DNA of 64,000 nt, from assembly GCF_947501385.1 (NCBI RefSeq), contig NZ_CANMVP010000015.1, forward strand, positions 1 through 64,000, written 5' to 3'. Under the pieces are notes generated by a model, which saw only the letters and a list, made by a program, of their open reading frames with translations, was not told the origin of the DNA and made no database searches. The position numbers and the translations under genes were made by a program. This stretch comes from an uncultured Polaribacter sp. (lineage in GTDB: Bacteria; Bacteroidota; Bacteroidia; Flavobacteriales; Flavobacteriaceae). This document shows positions 17,817 to 25,971 of the stretch, piece after piece. Position 1 is the stretch's first letter, and each line of letters opens with the position of its first letter.

Positions 17817-17824
17817 TATATTTG
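17817..17824 (+). promoter_or_regulatory. -7 element for the two-component system
   Basis: TATATTTG matches TAnnTTTG and ends five bases before the kinase ATG, suggesting a nearly leaderless transcript. Confidence 0.5.
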
Positions 17825-17828
17825 AGGT

Positions 17829-19433
17829 ATGAAAACAAAGAAGTATCAATGGGTTTTTTACTTTATTACCTTCACCATTATTGCTACAATTGGTGTGCAA
17901 TTGTATTGGAACTATAAAAATTATGAAGAAAATAAGCAAAGAGTTACCAATGAGATTCAGCTAAGTTTAGACAATGCCGTAGAAGAATATTATTCATCTC
18001 TTGCCAAAAGCAACTTTATTACTATTGTAAATACTGATGATGGCGATGCTCACAAAAAATCGTTACAAAATAGTAGCATTAGTAATATTCTTAAAAAATT
18101 AAAGAAAAACACTTCTAAAAATAATAAGTCTAGAGTAAAAATTAACAATATTAAGATTACTTCTGATGAAAATCTCTCTCAAGAAAAAGTAGATTCTATG
18201 ATGAATTCTACAAAGAAATTTGTGACAGAATTTAATCTAGATTCAAATTCTCCTTTAAGCAAAAAAGCCGACTCTGTACAAATACTAACCCAATTTACAG
18301 ATAAAGAAAATGGCTATACCTTGCATAAAAATGGAACAAAAACAGCTGTAAAGTACTACGAAGGAAAAAAAGCAGCAGATAGCTTAAGGTTTATTACAAG
18401 TATTAAACCCATTTTTATCTCTTTTTTAGACCAATCTGTAGCATACGAAAAGATAGATTCTCTGATAGAAAAACAGTTGAATCAAAAAGGAATTGATTTA
18501 AAAACAAGTTTTCATCATTTAAAAAATGATACTTTATTTCATCAAACAAAAGATTCCATTTTAAATGCTGAAACTTTCTCGGTAAGCTCAAAATCTACTT
18601 TTCTTAAAGAAAACGAAGCTTTTCAATTAGTATACAACAATACTAGTTTTGAGGCTTTAAAAAGAAGCTCTTTTGGCATTTTATTATCTTTATTACTTTC
18701 TTTAGCCGTAATTTTTAGTTTGTTTTATTTGCTAAAAATCATCAATCAACAAAAAGAATTAGCAACCATAAAGAACGATCTAATTAGCAATATTACCCAC
18801 GAATTTAAAACCCCAATAGCTACCGTTTCTACCGCAATTGAAGCTATTGAAAATTTTAATGTTTTAGAAGATAAAGAGAAAACAAAAAAATACCTTTCGA
18901 TGTCTTCTGTTCAGTTGAAAAAATTACATCAAATGGTAGAAAAATTATTAGAAACTGCCACTTTAGATAGCGAGCAACTCATTTTGAAAAAAGAAACAAT
19001 TGATGTTGTAGAAACCATTGAAAAGTTAGTGAGTAAGCATCAATTTTTAAATTCAGAAAAAGAAATCTCCTTTTCATCTAATCTAAAACCTATTTATTTA
19101 AAAGTAGATAATTTTCATTTTGAAAACGCAGTCTCTAACTTGATAGACAACGCAGTAAAATATGGTGGAAATAAGATAGAAATCACCATTAACGCTATTT
19201 TAAATACTACTGAAATTTCTGTTGCAGATGATGGAAATGGCATTGATAAAAATCAACAAGAAAAGATTTTCGATAAATTTTATAGAGTTCCAAAAGGAAA
19301 TACACACGATGTAAAAGGTTTTGGAATTGGCCTGTATTACAGTAAAAAAATCATTGAAAAACACACGGGAACTTTAGAGTTATCCTCTACAAAAAATAGT
19401 ACCATATTTAAAATAAACTTGCCGAATGAATAA
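17829..19433 (+). CDS. Membrane sensor histidine kinase
   Basis: A 534-residue kinase. A transmembrane helix (about 9-28) is followed by a large periplasmic region (about 29-280, lysine/serine-rich, no recognised domain) and a second helix (about 281-302). HisKA has the phosphoacceptor H324 in ISNITHEFKTP. The ATPase domain carries the N box NLIDNAVKYGG, the G1 box DDGNGI and the G2 box GFGIGLYYSKKII. It overlaps the response-regulator gene by 8 bases, so both are co-translated. It is similar in layout to RprX-type kinases of Bacteroidota. The signal is unknown. The divergent GLPGLI operon is the obvious target by position. Confidence 0.9.
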   Translation: MKTKKYQWVFYFITFTIIATIGVQLYWNYKNYEENKQRVTNEIQLSLDNAVEEYYSSLAKSNFITIVNTDDGDAHKKSLQNSSISNILKKLKKNTSKNNKSRVKINNIKITSDENLSQEKVDSMMNSTKKFVTEFNLDSNSPLSKKADSVQILTQFTDKENGYTLHKNGTKTAVKYYEGKKAADSLRFITSIKPIFISFLDQSVAYEKIDSLIEKQLNQKGIDLKTSFHHLKNDTLFHQTKDSILNAETFSVSSKSTFLKENEAFQLVYNNTSFEALKRSSFGILLSLLLSLAVIFSLFYLLKIINQQKELATIKNDLISNITHEFKTPIATVSTAIEAIENFNVLEDKEKTKKYLSMSSVQLKKLHQMVEKLLETATLDSEQLILKKETIDVVETIEKLVSKHQFLNSEKEISFSSNLKPIYLKVDNFHFENAVSNLIDNAVKYGGNKIEITINAILNTTEISVADDGNGIDKNQQEKIFDKFYRVPKGNTHDVKGFGIGLYYSKKIIEKHTGTLELSSTKNSTIFKINLPNE

Positions 19434-20106
19434 CATTAAAGTACTCTTAGCAGAAGATGAAGCTAGTTTAGGAATGATTGTAAAAGAAAGTTTAGCGTCT
19501 AGAAAATTTACTGTTTTTCACGCTGTGAATGGTGAAGAAGCTCTGTTTCTTTACCAACAAGAAAAGCCAGACATATTGGTTTTAGATGTAATGATGCCCA
19601 AAAAAGATGGTTTTACCTTAGCAAAAGAAATACGATTAGAAAATAAGACAATTCCTATTATTTTTTTAACAGCAAAATCACAAACTAGCGATGTTTTAGA
19701 AGGTTTTGAACATGGTGGAAATGACTATTTGAAAAAACCTTTTTCTATGGAAGAATTAATTATTAGAATGAAAGCACTCTTAGATAGAAACGAATTAAAA
19801 GGGAATTTAGATGATTTAAAAATTGGAGCATACATTTTTAATGTAACGAAGCAACTACTATCTTATGCTGAGGAAGAAGAAGAACAGTTAACACATAGAG
19901 AAGCACAATTACTTTACCATCTTTATGAAAAGAAAAATGAAGTATTAGACAGAACAATAATTTTAAATAAACTTTGGGGAAATGATGATTTCTTTAATGC
20001 CAGAAGTATGGATGTTTTTATTTCTAAGCTAAGAAAAAAGTTAAAAAAAGATGAAAATATTCAAATTATAAACGTGCGAGGCTTTGGTTATAAATTGCTT
20101 TGTTAA
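19426..20106 (+). CDS. OmpR-family response regulator
   Basis: A 226-residue regulator with a receiver domain (acidic pair E10/D11, phosphorylated D54 in LVLDVMMP, the T of IFLTAKS, and the K of LKKPF). It ends in a winged-helix DNA-binding domain (about 128-225: LTHREAQLLYHL, then RSMDVFISKLRKKL and NVRGFGYKL). The domain order and length are typical. It forms an operon with the kinase. I infer that it binds the GTTAAC repeats upstream of the kinase gene. No hairpin terminator was seen after it; a possible -7 element TACCTTTA for the next gene lies at about 20121. Confidence 0.92.
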   Translation: MNNIKVLLAEDEASLGMIVKESLASRKFTVFHAVNGEEALFLYQQEKPDILVLDVMMPKKDGFTLAKEIRLENKTIPIIFLTAKSQTSDVLEGFEHGGNDYLKKPFSMEELIIRMKALLDRNELKGNLDDLKIGAYIFNVTKQLLSYAEEEEEQLTHREAQLLYHLYEKKNEVLDRTIILNKLWGNDDFFNARSMDVFISKLRKKLKKDENIQIINVRGFGYKLLC

Positions 20107-20159
20107 TTCTAAAAATTGTGTACCTTTAGCATCACTTTTTAATCTTATATAACTTATAT

Positions 20160-20774
20160 ATGCACGTTGCAATTGCAGGAAATATTGGCGCTGGTAAAAC
20201 TACACTAACCAAACTTTTATCTAAACATTACAAGTGGAAACCCCATTTTGAATCTGTTGATGAAAACCCATATTTAGACGATTTTTATACAGAAATGGAA
20301 CGTTGGTCTTTTAACTTGCAAGTCTATTTTTTAAATAGTCGTTTTAGACAGATTTTAGAGTTAAGAGAATCTGGTAAAAACATCATTCAAGATAGAACTA
20401 TTTATGAAGACGCGCATATTTTTGCACCGAATTTACATGCAATGGGTTTAATGACCAATAGAGACTACAACAACTATAGTTCTCTTTTCGATCTGATGGA
20501 AAATTTAGTTTCTCCACCAGATTTGTTAATTTATTTACGTGCAGACATTTCTACTTTGGTGGGTCAAATTCATAAACGTGGAAGAGAATATGAAAATTCA
20601 ATTTCTATCGATTATTTAAGCAGGTTGAATGAGCGTTACGAAGCTTGGATTTCTACGTATAAAAAAGGAAAATTATTAGTAATTGATGTAGATCATTTAG
20701 ATTTTGTAGACAACCAAGAAGATTTGGGTTATGTTATTGATAGAATTGATGCACAAATCAATGGGTTGTTTTAA
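20160..20774 (+). CDS. Deoxynucleoside kinase (deoxyadenosine/deoxycytidine kinase family)
   Basis: A 204-residue cytosolic enzyme that phosphorylates deoxynucleosides in the salvage pathway. The P-loop is GNIGAGKTT (7-15). The family block DRTIYEDAHIF (about 80-90) holds the DRS/T-type motif, and the lid region RGREYE follows at about 140. Substrate preference (dA, dC or dG) cannot be read with confidence. It is followed by a bidirectional terminator shared with the cystathionine gene. A thymidine kinase gene is found 6 kb away on the same strand, so the window encodes two arms of deoxynucleoside salvage. Confidence 0.9.
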   Translation: MHVAIAGNIGAGKTTLTKLLSKHYKWKPHFESVDENPYLDDFYTEMERWSFNLQVYFLNSRFRQILELRESGKNIIQDRTIYEDAHIFAPNLHAMGLMTNRDYNNYSSLFDLMENLVSPPDLLIYLRADISTLVGQIHKRGREYENSISIDYLSRLNERYEAWISTYKKGKLLVIDVDHLDFVDNQEDLGYVIDRIDAQINGLF

Positions 20775-20839
20775 GTAGCATTCACTAAAATAATTGTGCT
20801 TTAAGATGTCAATCTGAGCCAGTAGAATACTTATAAAAA

Positions 20840-20868
20840 AACCTCAAAGGTTTTAAAACCTTTGGGGT
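20840..20868. terminator. Bidirectional terminator between convergent genes
   Basis: AACCTCAAAGG pairs with CCTTTGGGGTT (one G-T pair) around TTTTAAAA. A-runs on the left and T-runs on the right serve both strands, between the deoxynucleoside kinase gene and metB. Confidence 0.8.
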
Positions 20869-20880
20869 TTGTAAATTTTA

Positions 20881-22029
20881 CTACAGATTCAACGCGCTAT
20901 CTAAATCTGCCAATAAATCGTCTACATCTTCAATACCAACACTTAAACGAATTAAAGCATCTGTAATTCCCATTTTTAAGCGTTCTTTTTCAGGAATTGA
21001 GGCATGTGTCATAGTTGCAGAGTGATTCACCAGACTTTCTACACCACCTAAAGATTCTGCCAACGTAAAAATTTGCGTACTTTCTAAAAATTTAAAGGCT
21101 GCTTCTTTACTCTCATCTTTTAAGCGGAAAGAAACCATTCCGCCAAAATCTTTCATTTGCTTTTTGGCAATATCATAATTTGGATGACTTTCTAAACCTG
21201 GATAATAAACGGCACCAACTTTTGGATGATTTTCTAAAAAATTAGCAACTGCGCGTCCGTTTTCGCAATGACGTTGCATTCTAATATGCAATGTTTTGAT
21301 ACCTCTTAGCGCTAAAAAAGAATCCATTGGACTTGCAATTGCGCCCGCAGCAAATTGAATAAAATGAATTTCCTCTGCTAATTCCTTATCTTTTACCACC
21401 AAAGCTCCCATAACCAAATCTGAGTGACCTCCTAAATATTTAGTCACAGAATGCATCACAATATCTGCTCCTAAAGTTAAGGGTTGTTGCAAATATGGCG
21501 TGGCAAAGGTATTATCTACAGCCACTAAAATAGACGAATTCACATCTTTTACTACCGAACAAATTGCTTCAATATCAGCAATTTTCATTAATGGATTTGT
21601 GGGTGTTTCTATCCAAACCAGTTTTGTTCTTTCTGTAATTGCGTTGGAAATATTGTCTACAGAATTCATATCTACGTGTGTAAATTCTAATCCGTATTTT
21701 TTAAATAATCTTGTAAACATTCTGTACGTTCCTCCATATAAATCATCTCCTGCAATTATTTCATCTCCTGGATTTAAGGTTCTTAATACACAGTCTATTG
21801 CAGCCAAACCTGATGCGAACGCAAAACCATGCGTTCCGTTTTCTATGGCTGCAAGATTATCTTCTAATGCTGTTCTTGTGGGATTTCCTCCTCTTGAGTA
21901 TTCATATCCCTTATGAACTCCAGGACTTGATTGCGCATAAGTAGAAGTCATAAAAACAGGTGGCATTACCGCACCTGTAGTTTCTTCTGGATTTTGCCCT
22001 CCGTGGATTGTTTTTGTATTGAATTTCAC
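20881..22029 (-). CDS. metB: Cystathionine gamma-synthase / trans-sulfuration PLP enzyme
   Basis: A 382-residue Cys/Met metabolism PLP enzyme. The PLP lysine is K197 in MHSVTKYLGGHSD. Other conserved blocks are YEYSRGGNPTR, FASGLAAID, GDDLYGGTYR, VWIETPTNP and VDNTFATPYLQQPL. Members act as cystathionine gamma-synthase, gamma-lyase or O-acetylhomoserine sulfhydrylase; sequence alone does not separate these cleanly. The length fits synthase/lyase rather than the longer sulfhydrylases. It is a single gene: terminator shared with the kinase gene downstream, antiporter gene ending 50 bases upstream. Confidence 0.88.
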   Translation of the reverse strand: MKFNTKTIHGGQNPEETTGAVMPPVFMTSTYAQSSPGVHKGYEYSRGGNPTRTALEDNLAAIENGTHGFAFASGLAAIDCVLRTLNPGDEIIAGDDLYGGTYRMFTRLFKKYGLEFTHVDMNSVDNISNAITERTKLVWIETPTNPLMKIADIEAICSVVKDVNSSILVAVDNTFATPYLQQPLTLGADIVMHSVTKYLGGHSDLVMGALVVKDKELAEEIHFIQFAAGAIASPMDSFLALRGIKTLHIRMQRHCENGRAVANFLENHPKVGAVYYPGLESHPNYDIAKKQMKDFGGMVSFRLKDESKEAAFKFLESTQIFTLAESLGGVESLVNHSATMTHASIPEKERLKMGITDALIRLSVGIEDVDDLLADLDSALNL

Positions 22030-22079
22030 TTTTATATATGTATAAACTGTCGGCTATTTTTAGAATAGCGAACCTATGA

Positions 22080-23312
22080 TTATGTGAATTTTTTTATCAA
22101 TTTACCTACAGTAAGTCCTTGAATAAGTATCGAAAATACCACCACAATATAGGTAATTACTAAAAATAAATCGCGTTCCATAGATTCTGTGAGACTTAAA
22201 GCCAATGCAATAGAAATTCCTCCTCGTAAACCACCCCAAGTCATAATTAAATTTGTTTTGGGAACAAAATCTAACTTCTTTGCATACAGTTTTATGGGTA
22301 ATAACAAAGAAATATATCTGGCCATTAACAATAGGGGAATAATGATAAATCCTGCTAAAATATAACTCGCATCGAAAGTGAGCACTAGAATTTCCATTCC
22401 AATCAACACAAAAAGAACAGTATTTAAAAGCACATCTAATAATTCCCAAAATTTATCTACATACATCTCTGTAACTTCACTCATAGAAGATTTCCTAACA
22501 GTATCTGTACCCACAAGCAAACCTGCGGTAACCATTGCTAAAGGTGCAGAAACATGCAGTTTTTGAGCAAGCAAAGACCCTCCCATAACAGCCGCCAATG
22601 TAATAATTACTTCCGTGTCATAGTCATCGATACTTTTCATCAACCTATAAGTGATCCAACCAATAATAAGTCCTAAAATAATTCCTCCAACGACTTCAAC
22701 CAAAAATAATTCTGCAATATGACCTGCAGAAATTTCTGTTCCTCCTTTGGCTATTTGATAAATAGTTAAGAAAATGACAACACCTACACCATCATTAAAC
22801 AAAGATTCTCCTACAATTTTTGTCTCTAGTTTTTTTGGAGCACCTACTTTTTTCATAATTCCTAAAACAGCAATAGGATCTGTTGGCGAAATTAAAGCCC
22901 CAAATAATAAACAATAAATAAAATCTACCTCTAATTGAATCATTTGTAAGACATAAAAAACAAAAATACCCGTTAAAAAAGTTGAAATGAGTATGCCCAG
23001 CGTTGCAAAAATAAATACGGGTTTTCGTTGTACTTTTAGTTGTTGAAAATTGGTATGCAATGCTCCTGCAAAAAGCAGAAAACTTAACATAATATCTAAA
23101 AGAACGGTTTCAAAATCTATACTTGTAATTAGTTCTCTTTCTTTTAACAACAAGGTGTCATCAAAATAACTCAACATAAAAACAGCCAAAGTAAATACAA
23201 TGGTTATAAGCATCAAACCTATGGTATTTGGCAGTTTTAAAAACTTGGTATTGATGTAACCAAAAGCTGCAGAGAGTACTATTAAAACGGTGGCAATTAA
23301 AAAATAATCCAT
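22080..23312 (-). CDS. CPA1-family sodium/proton antiporter
   Basis: A 410-residue inner-membrane protein with about 12 hydrophobic segments. The conserved acidic residues of the cation/proton antiporter family are seen in ALISPTDPIAVLGIMKK (about 140-156) and VGESLFNDGVGVVIFLT (about 167-183), where the ND pair lies on the ion path. WGGLRGGISIALALSL (about 355-370) is another CPA1 signature. No cytosolic regulatory domain follows. It exchanges Na+ (or K+) for H+, which suits a marine organism. It starts 4 bases after the stop of the DinB gene, and both are read on the minus strand. Confidence 0.92.
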   Translation of the reverse strand: MDYFLIATVLIVLSAAFGYINTKFLKLPNTIGLMLITIVFTLAVFMLSYFDDTLLLKERELITSIDFETVLLDIMLSFLLFAGALHTNFQQLKVQRKPVFIFATLGILISTFLTGIFVFYVLQMIQLEVDFIYCLLFGALISPTDPIAVLGIMKKVGAPKKLETKIVGESLFNDGVGVVIFLTIYQIAKGGTEISAGHIAELFLVEVVGGIILGLIIGWITYRLMKSIDDYDTEVIITLAAVMGGSLLAQKLHVSAPLAMVTAGLLVGTDTVRKSSMSEVTEMYVDKFWELLDVLLNTVLFVLIGMEILVLTFDASYILAGFIIIPLLLMARYISLLLPIKLYAKKLDFVPKTNLIMTWGGLRGGISIALALSLTESMERDLFLVITYIVVVFSILIQGLTVGKLIKKFT

Positions 23313-23316
23313 AAAG

Positions 23317-23772
23317 TTATACTAGTTTTTTAAGGGCTCTAATAATTCCATAATGAATTCCTTCATGAAAATTATTAAAAGCAATGGCTGTTTCTATGGA
23401 GTTTAAAACAAACCCCGTGCTTGTTAAATATACATCATAATTCTCAAAAATACCTGCTTCAAAATCTTCTTCTAAAGTATCTGGCAAACCCAATAACAAC
23501 TCTTTTACCTCCTCAAACGCTTGTTCTGTAAAATTTTGTGTGGGTACGGTTCCTTTTTTATATCCTTCAATTAATTCGTCTGGGCACAAACAGTTTAACC
23601 CCGACAATTTATAATGTAATAACTGTTGTGTTACCACCAAATGTGCCACGTTCCAAGCAATATTATTTTTAAAACCAGTAGGAATTGTATGAATTTGTTC
23701 TAGAGTTAATCCGTCTAGTTCTTTTAAAACTAAATCTCTAGATTTTCTTAAAACATCGAATTGTATCTTCAT
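23317..23772 (-). CDS. DinB-family putative metal-dependent protein
   Basis: A 151-residue helical-bundle protein of the DinB superfamily. Candidate metal ligands are the histidines of NVAHLVVTQQ (about 43-52) and NNFHEGIHYGII (about 132-143). The family includes DNA-damage-induced proteins and thiol-dependent enzymes such as bacillithiol transferases; a precise role cannot be given. It is likely co-transcribed with the antiporter gene downstream. Its promoter (-7 TATATTTG, 23796-23803) lies in a 41-base region shared with the divergent ArsC-like gene. Confidence 0.82.
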   Translation of the reverse strand: MKIQFDVLRKSRDLVLKELDGLTLEQIHTIPTGFKNNIAWNVAHLVVTQQLLHYKLSGLNCLCPDELIEGYKKGTVPTQNFTEQAFEEVKELLLGLPDTLEEDFEAGIFENYDVYLTSTGFVLNSIETAIAFNNFHEGIHYGIIRALKKLV

Positions 23773-23781
23773 TATTATGTT

Positions 23782-23803
23782 TATTTTTGAAGGAACAAAT
23801 ATA
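23782..23803. promoter_or_regulatory. Compact divergent promoter pair (DinB and ArsC-like genes)
   Basis: Two perfect -7 elements lie in 22 bases: TATTTTTG on the plus strand (23782-23789) for the ArsC-like gene and TATATTTG on the minus strand (23796-23803) for the DinB gene. The two start sites would be nearly facing each other. Confidence 0.55.
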
Positions 23804-23813
23804 ACCGATTCCC

Positions 23814-24161
23814 ATGAAAAAAGTCTATTTTTTACAAACTTGTGGTACCTGCAAAAGAATTCTAAAAGAAGTAAATACCGCTGATTTTGAGTTGCAAGAA
23901 GTAAAATCGAATCCTGTAAATGCTGATCAATTAGAAGAAATGCACAAACTTTCTGGAAGTTATGAAGCGTTATTTAATAAAAGAGCAAGATTGTACAAAT
24001 CAATGGATTTAAAGAATCAAGAAATTTCTGAAGCAGATTATAGAAAATTCATTTTAGATGAGTATACCTTTTTAAAGCGTCCAGTATTTATAGTTGACAA
24101 TGAAATTTTTATTGGAAATAGTAAAAAAATTGTAGAGGAGTTGAAGAATAGAATGGGTTAG
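23814..24161 (+). CDS. ArsC/Spx-family thioredoxin-fold protein
   Basis: A 115-residue single-domain protein with the ArsC/Spx fold. The redox motif is CGTC at residues 10-13 (LQTCGTCKR), and the family block FLKRPVFIVDNEIFIG is near the C-terminus. The CxxC form is shared with Spx-like regulators, while classical glutaredoxin-dependent arsenate reductases have CxxS plus a downstream arginine set. No ars genes are nearby, so arsenate reduction should not be assumed. It is a single gene, divergent from the DinB gene. Confidence 0.82.
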   Translation: MKKVYFLQTCGTCKRILKEVNTADFELQEVKSNPVNADQLEEMHKLSGSYEALFNKRARLYKSMDLKNQEISEADYRKFILDEYTFLKRPVFIVDNEIFIGNSKKIVEELKNRMG

Positions 24162-24463
24162 AGATTTCTAACGAATTACTTAATCTTTATACTTTTTTTT
24201 AAAGAAAATCTGTCATTCCTGCGAAAGCAGGAATCTATAGGCACGCTCTATAGATTACTGGACTTACAAAAATGACTTCTCGACTCCGCTACCATTAACG
24301 TGTTTGTTTAATTAATTGATTTCAAGAAACTTTAATAGTTCTCGACTCCGCTCGAACAGACATACTTATAAGCATTTGTATCACGTTATTTTAACCGTTT
24401 GATAAAAATTTTTCTCAAGTCTCGAAGCTACATTTTCAGCAAAAACAGAAATGACAGACTTCA
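24162..24463. repeat. Gap filled with dispersed hairpin repeats
   Basis: No gene was found in these 302 bases. A perfect hairpin ATTCCTGC-GAAA-GCAGGAAT lies at 24215-24234, preceded by TGTC and followed by TCTATAG...CTATAGA. CTCGACTCCGCT occurs twice (about 24284 and 24343). TGTCATTCCTG at the left is mirrored by CAGAAATGACA at about 24448. These are mobile-type intergenic repeats, probably decayed copies. Confidence 0.6.
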
Positions 24464-24937
24464 TTAAAATGCCATTGAAATTCCCATAGAAGTTCCTTTT
24501 AAGATAAAATTAAATGTAGGTTTAAAATTTGAACTCACGTCTGGAGCACTCGCATTGTATAAGTCTACGGCTTTTTTAGTTTTCCTATTATACCCTTTTA
24601 AAATAGGAATCGTTGCGACAATTAATGCGGCTCCTGCTCCTGCCAAAACCCATTGCGGATCTCCTCCACCAATGGCTGTTCCTACTGGATAACCGATCAA
24701 AGCACCACCTGCACCTCCTAAAATCATTCCCCAAGTTTGATTCGACTTTGCAGATTCCATGAAGTCTAAAGCTTCCGTATTATTTTTCATTAAAACCTTT
24801 AATTCTTTGGAATTCAATTTTTTATCATTTTGATAATATACATTCTCTCCAAAAGATTTTTTCATATCAATTTTTTGTGCTTTAATGGTTGAGAATGGTA
24901 CTACAAAAAGTAGTAAGGTAAAAAACACTTTTTTCAT
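24464..24937 (-). CDS. Secreted or outer-membrane protein with glycine-zipper segment
   Basis: I do not recognise this 157-residue protein. It has a signal peptide (about 1-20, ending IKAQ). A glycine-rich hydrophobic stretch (about 70-105, GGAGGALIGYPVGTAIGGG) recalls glycine-zipper membrane segments. Short polar regions lie on either side. It starts 11 bases after the stop of the glycosyltransferase gene, so it may be the last gene of that transcript. Function is unknown. Confidence 0.65.
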   Translation of the reverse strand: MKKVFFTLLLFVVPFSTIKAQKIDMKKSFGENVYYQNDKKLNSKELKVLMKNNTEALDFMESAKSNQTWGMILGGAGGALIGYPVGTAIGGGDPQWVLAGAGAALIVATIPILKGYNRKTKKAVDLYNASAPDVSSNFKPTFNFILKGTSMGISMAF

Positions 24938-24948
24938 TTTTTTAAGAT

Positions 24949-25971
24949 TTATTGTTCATTCGATTTATATACACTTATTAAATTTTCTGCTTCTTTTGCT
25001 GCGCTCCAGTTCTTCAGAATTTCTTCTCTGGCTTGCTTCCCTAATAAAGGAATTTCTCCATTTAATTGTTGTTGTAGTAAATTTTCTAGTTCAGAGATAT
25101 TTCCTGCTTCAAATAAATAGCCGTTTTCTTGATGTTGAATTAATGAAGAATGAACACCAACATTTTTAGTTGCAATAATACTACAGCCACAAGACATTGC
25201 TTCTGCTGTTACCAAAGAAAAACCTTCAGAATAACTGGGTACAACTGCAATTTTTGATGCTTGATAATAAGAAACAATATCTCTTGTTTCATCCATAAAA
25301 TAAACTTGATTTTCTATGGAATGTTTTTTTGCGATTGCTTTTAATTCCTCCAAAAAAGCAGGCTTGTCAATTTTACCGACAATTATTAAGGCCCAATCTT
25401 TATGATTTTTTAAAACTTTTGCAGCTTCTAGCAAGACAATTTGTCCTTTTGCTTTACGAACTCTTCCTGCACAAAGAATCCTATTTTCTTGCAGTATATT
25501 TGGCAAAGCTACATGCTCTTTTGGTACAAATAAATCTACAGCTACTCCATGCCCAACAACGGTATTTTCTATCCCCAATTGCGCACTCATACTTTGAATA
25601 AGTGTAACTACTTTATCTGCTTTTTTTAGCAGTTTCATTGTGAGCCCAGAAGGAATGGTTTCTGCATGTCGGGTAACGATCAATTTAAATTTTGCTCCAA
25701 AAAAACGAAATAACAACATTCTTATCATTTCGTTATTTCTATGACAATGCACAATGACTTCTCTATCAGAAAATAAAATTGATTTTAATTTTGAAGTAGT
25801 AATTTTATTGCCCGCAACATTATAACCATACAGATATGTTTCAAATTTCTCATCAAAAAAAGGCAGTACATTTTCTATACTTCTAGTAACTCCTGTTTTG
25901 CGTTTGTGGAAATGTGTATGAATTAAGACAGGTTTCAAAGATTCTTTTTTAAATAAATTTACGCGAAACAA
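24949..25971 (-). CDS. Glycosyltransferase family 4 protein
   Basis: A 340-residue GT-B glycosyltransferase. The C-terminal half carries the GT4 pattern ILCAGRVRKAKGQIVLLEA, then VPSYSEGFSLVTAEAMSCG, where EGFSLVTAE is the EX7E nucleotide-sugar site. Relatives transfer sugars from nucleotide or lipid donors to lipopolysaccharide, glycan or glycolipid acceptors; acceptor and sugar are unknown. It has no signal peptide. Its start overlaps the end of the upstream coiled-coil gene by 23 bases, which suggests translational coupling. Confidence 0.87.
   Translation of the reverse strand: MFRVNLFKKESLKPVLIHTHFHKRKTGVTRSIENVLPFFDEKFETYLYGYNVAGNKITTSKLKSILFSDREVIVHCHRNNEMIRMLLFRFFGAKFKLIVTRHAETIPSGLTMKLLKKADKVVTLIQSMSAQLGIENTVVGHGVAVDLFVPKEHVALPNILQENRILCAGRVRKAKGQIVLLEAAKVLKNHKDWALIIVGKIDKPAFLEELKAIAKKHSIENQVYFMDETRDIVSYYQASKIAVVPSYSEGFSLVTAEAMSCGCSIIATKNVGVHSSLIQHQENGYLFEAGNISELENLLQQQLNGEIPLLGKQAREEILKNWSAAKEAENLISVYKSNEQ

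Noticed and set aside
23814..24161. Arsenate reductase function
   Set aside because: CxxC and the lack of ars neighbours leave Spx-like or other redox roles equally likely; only the fold family is called.
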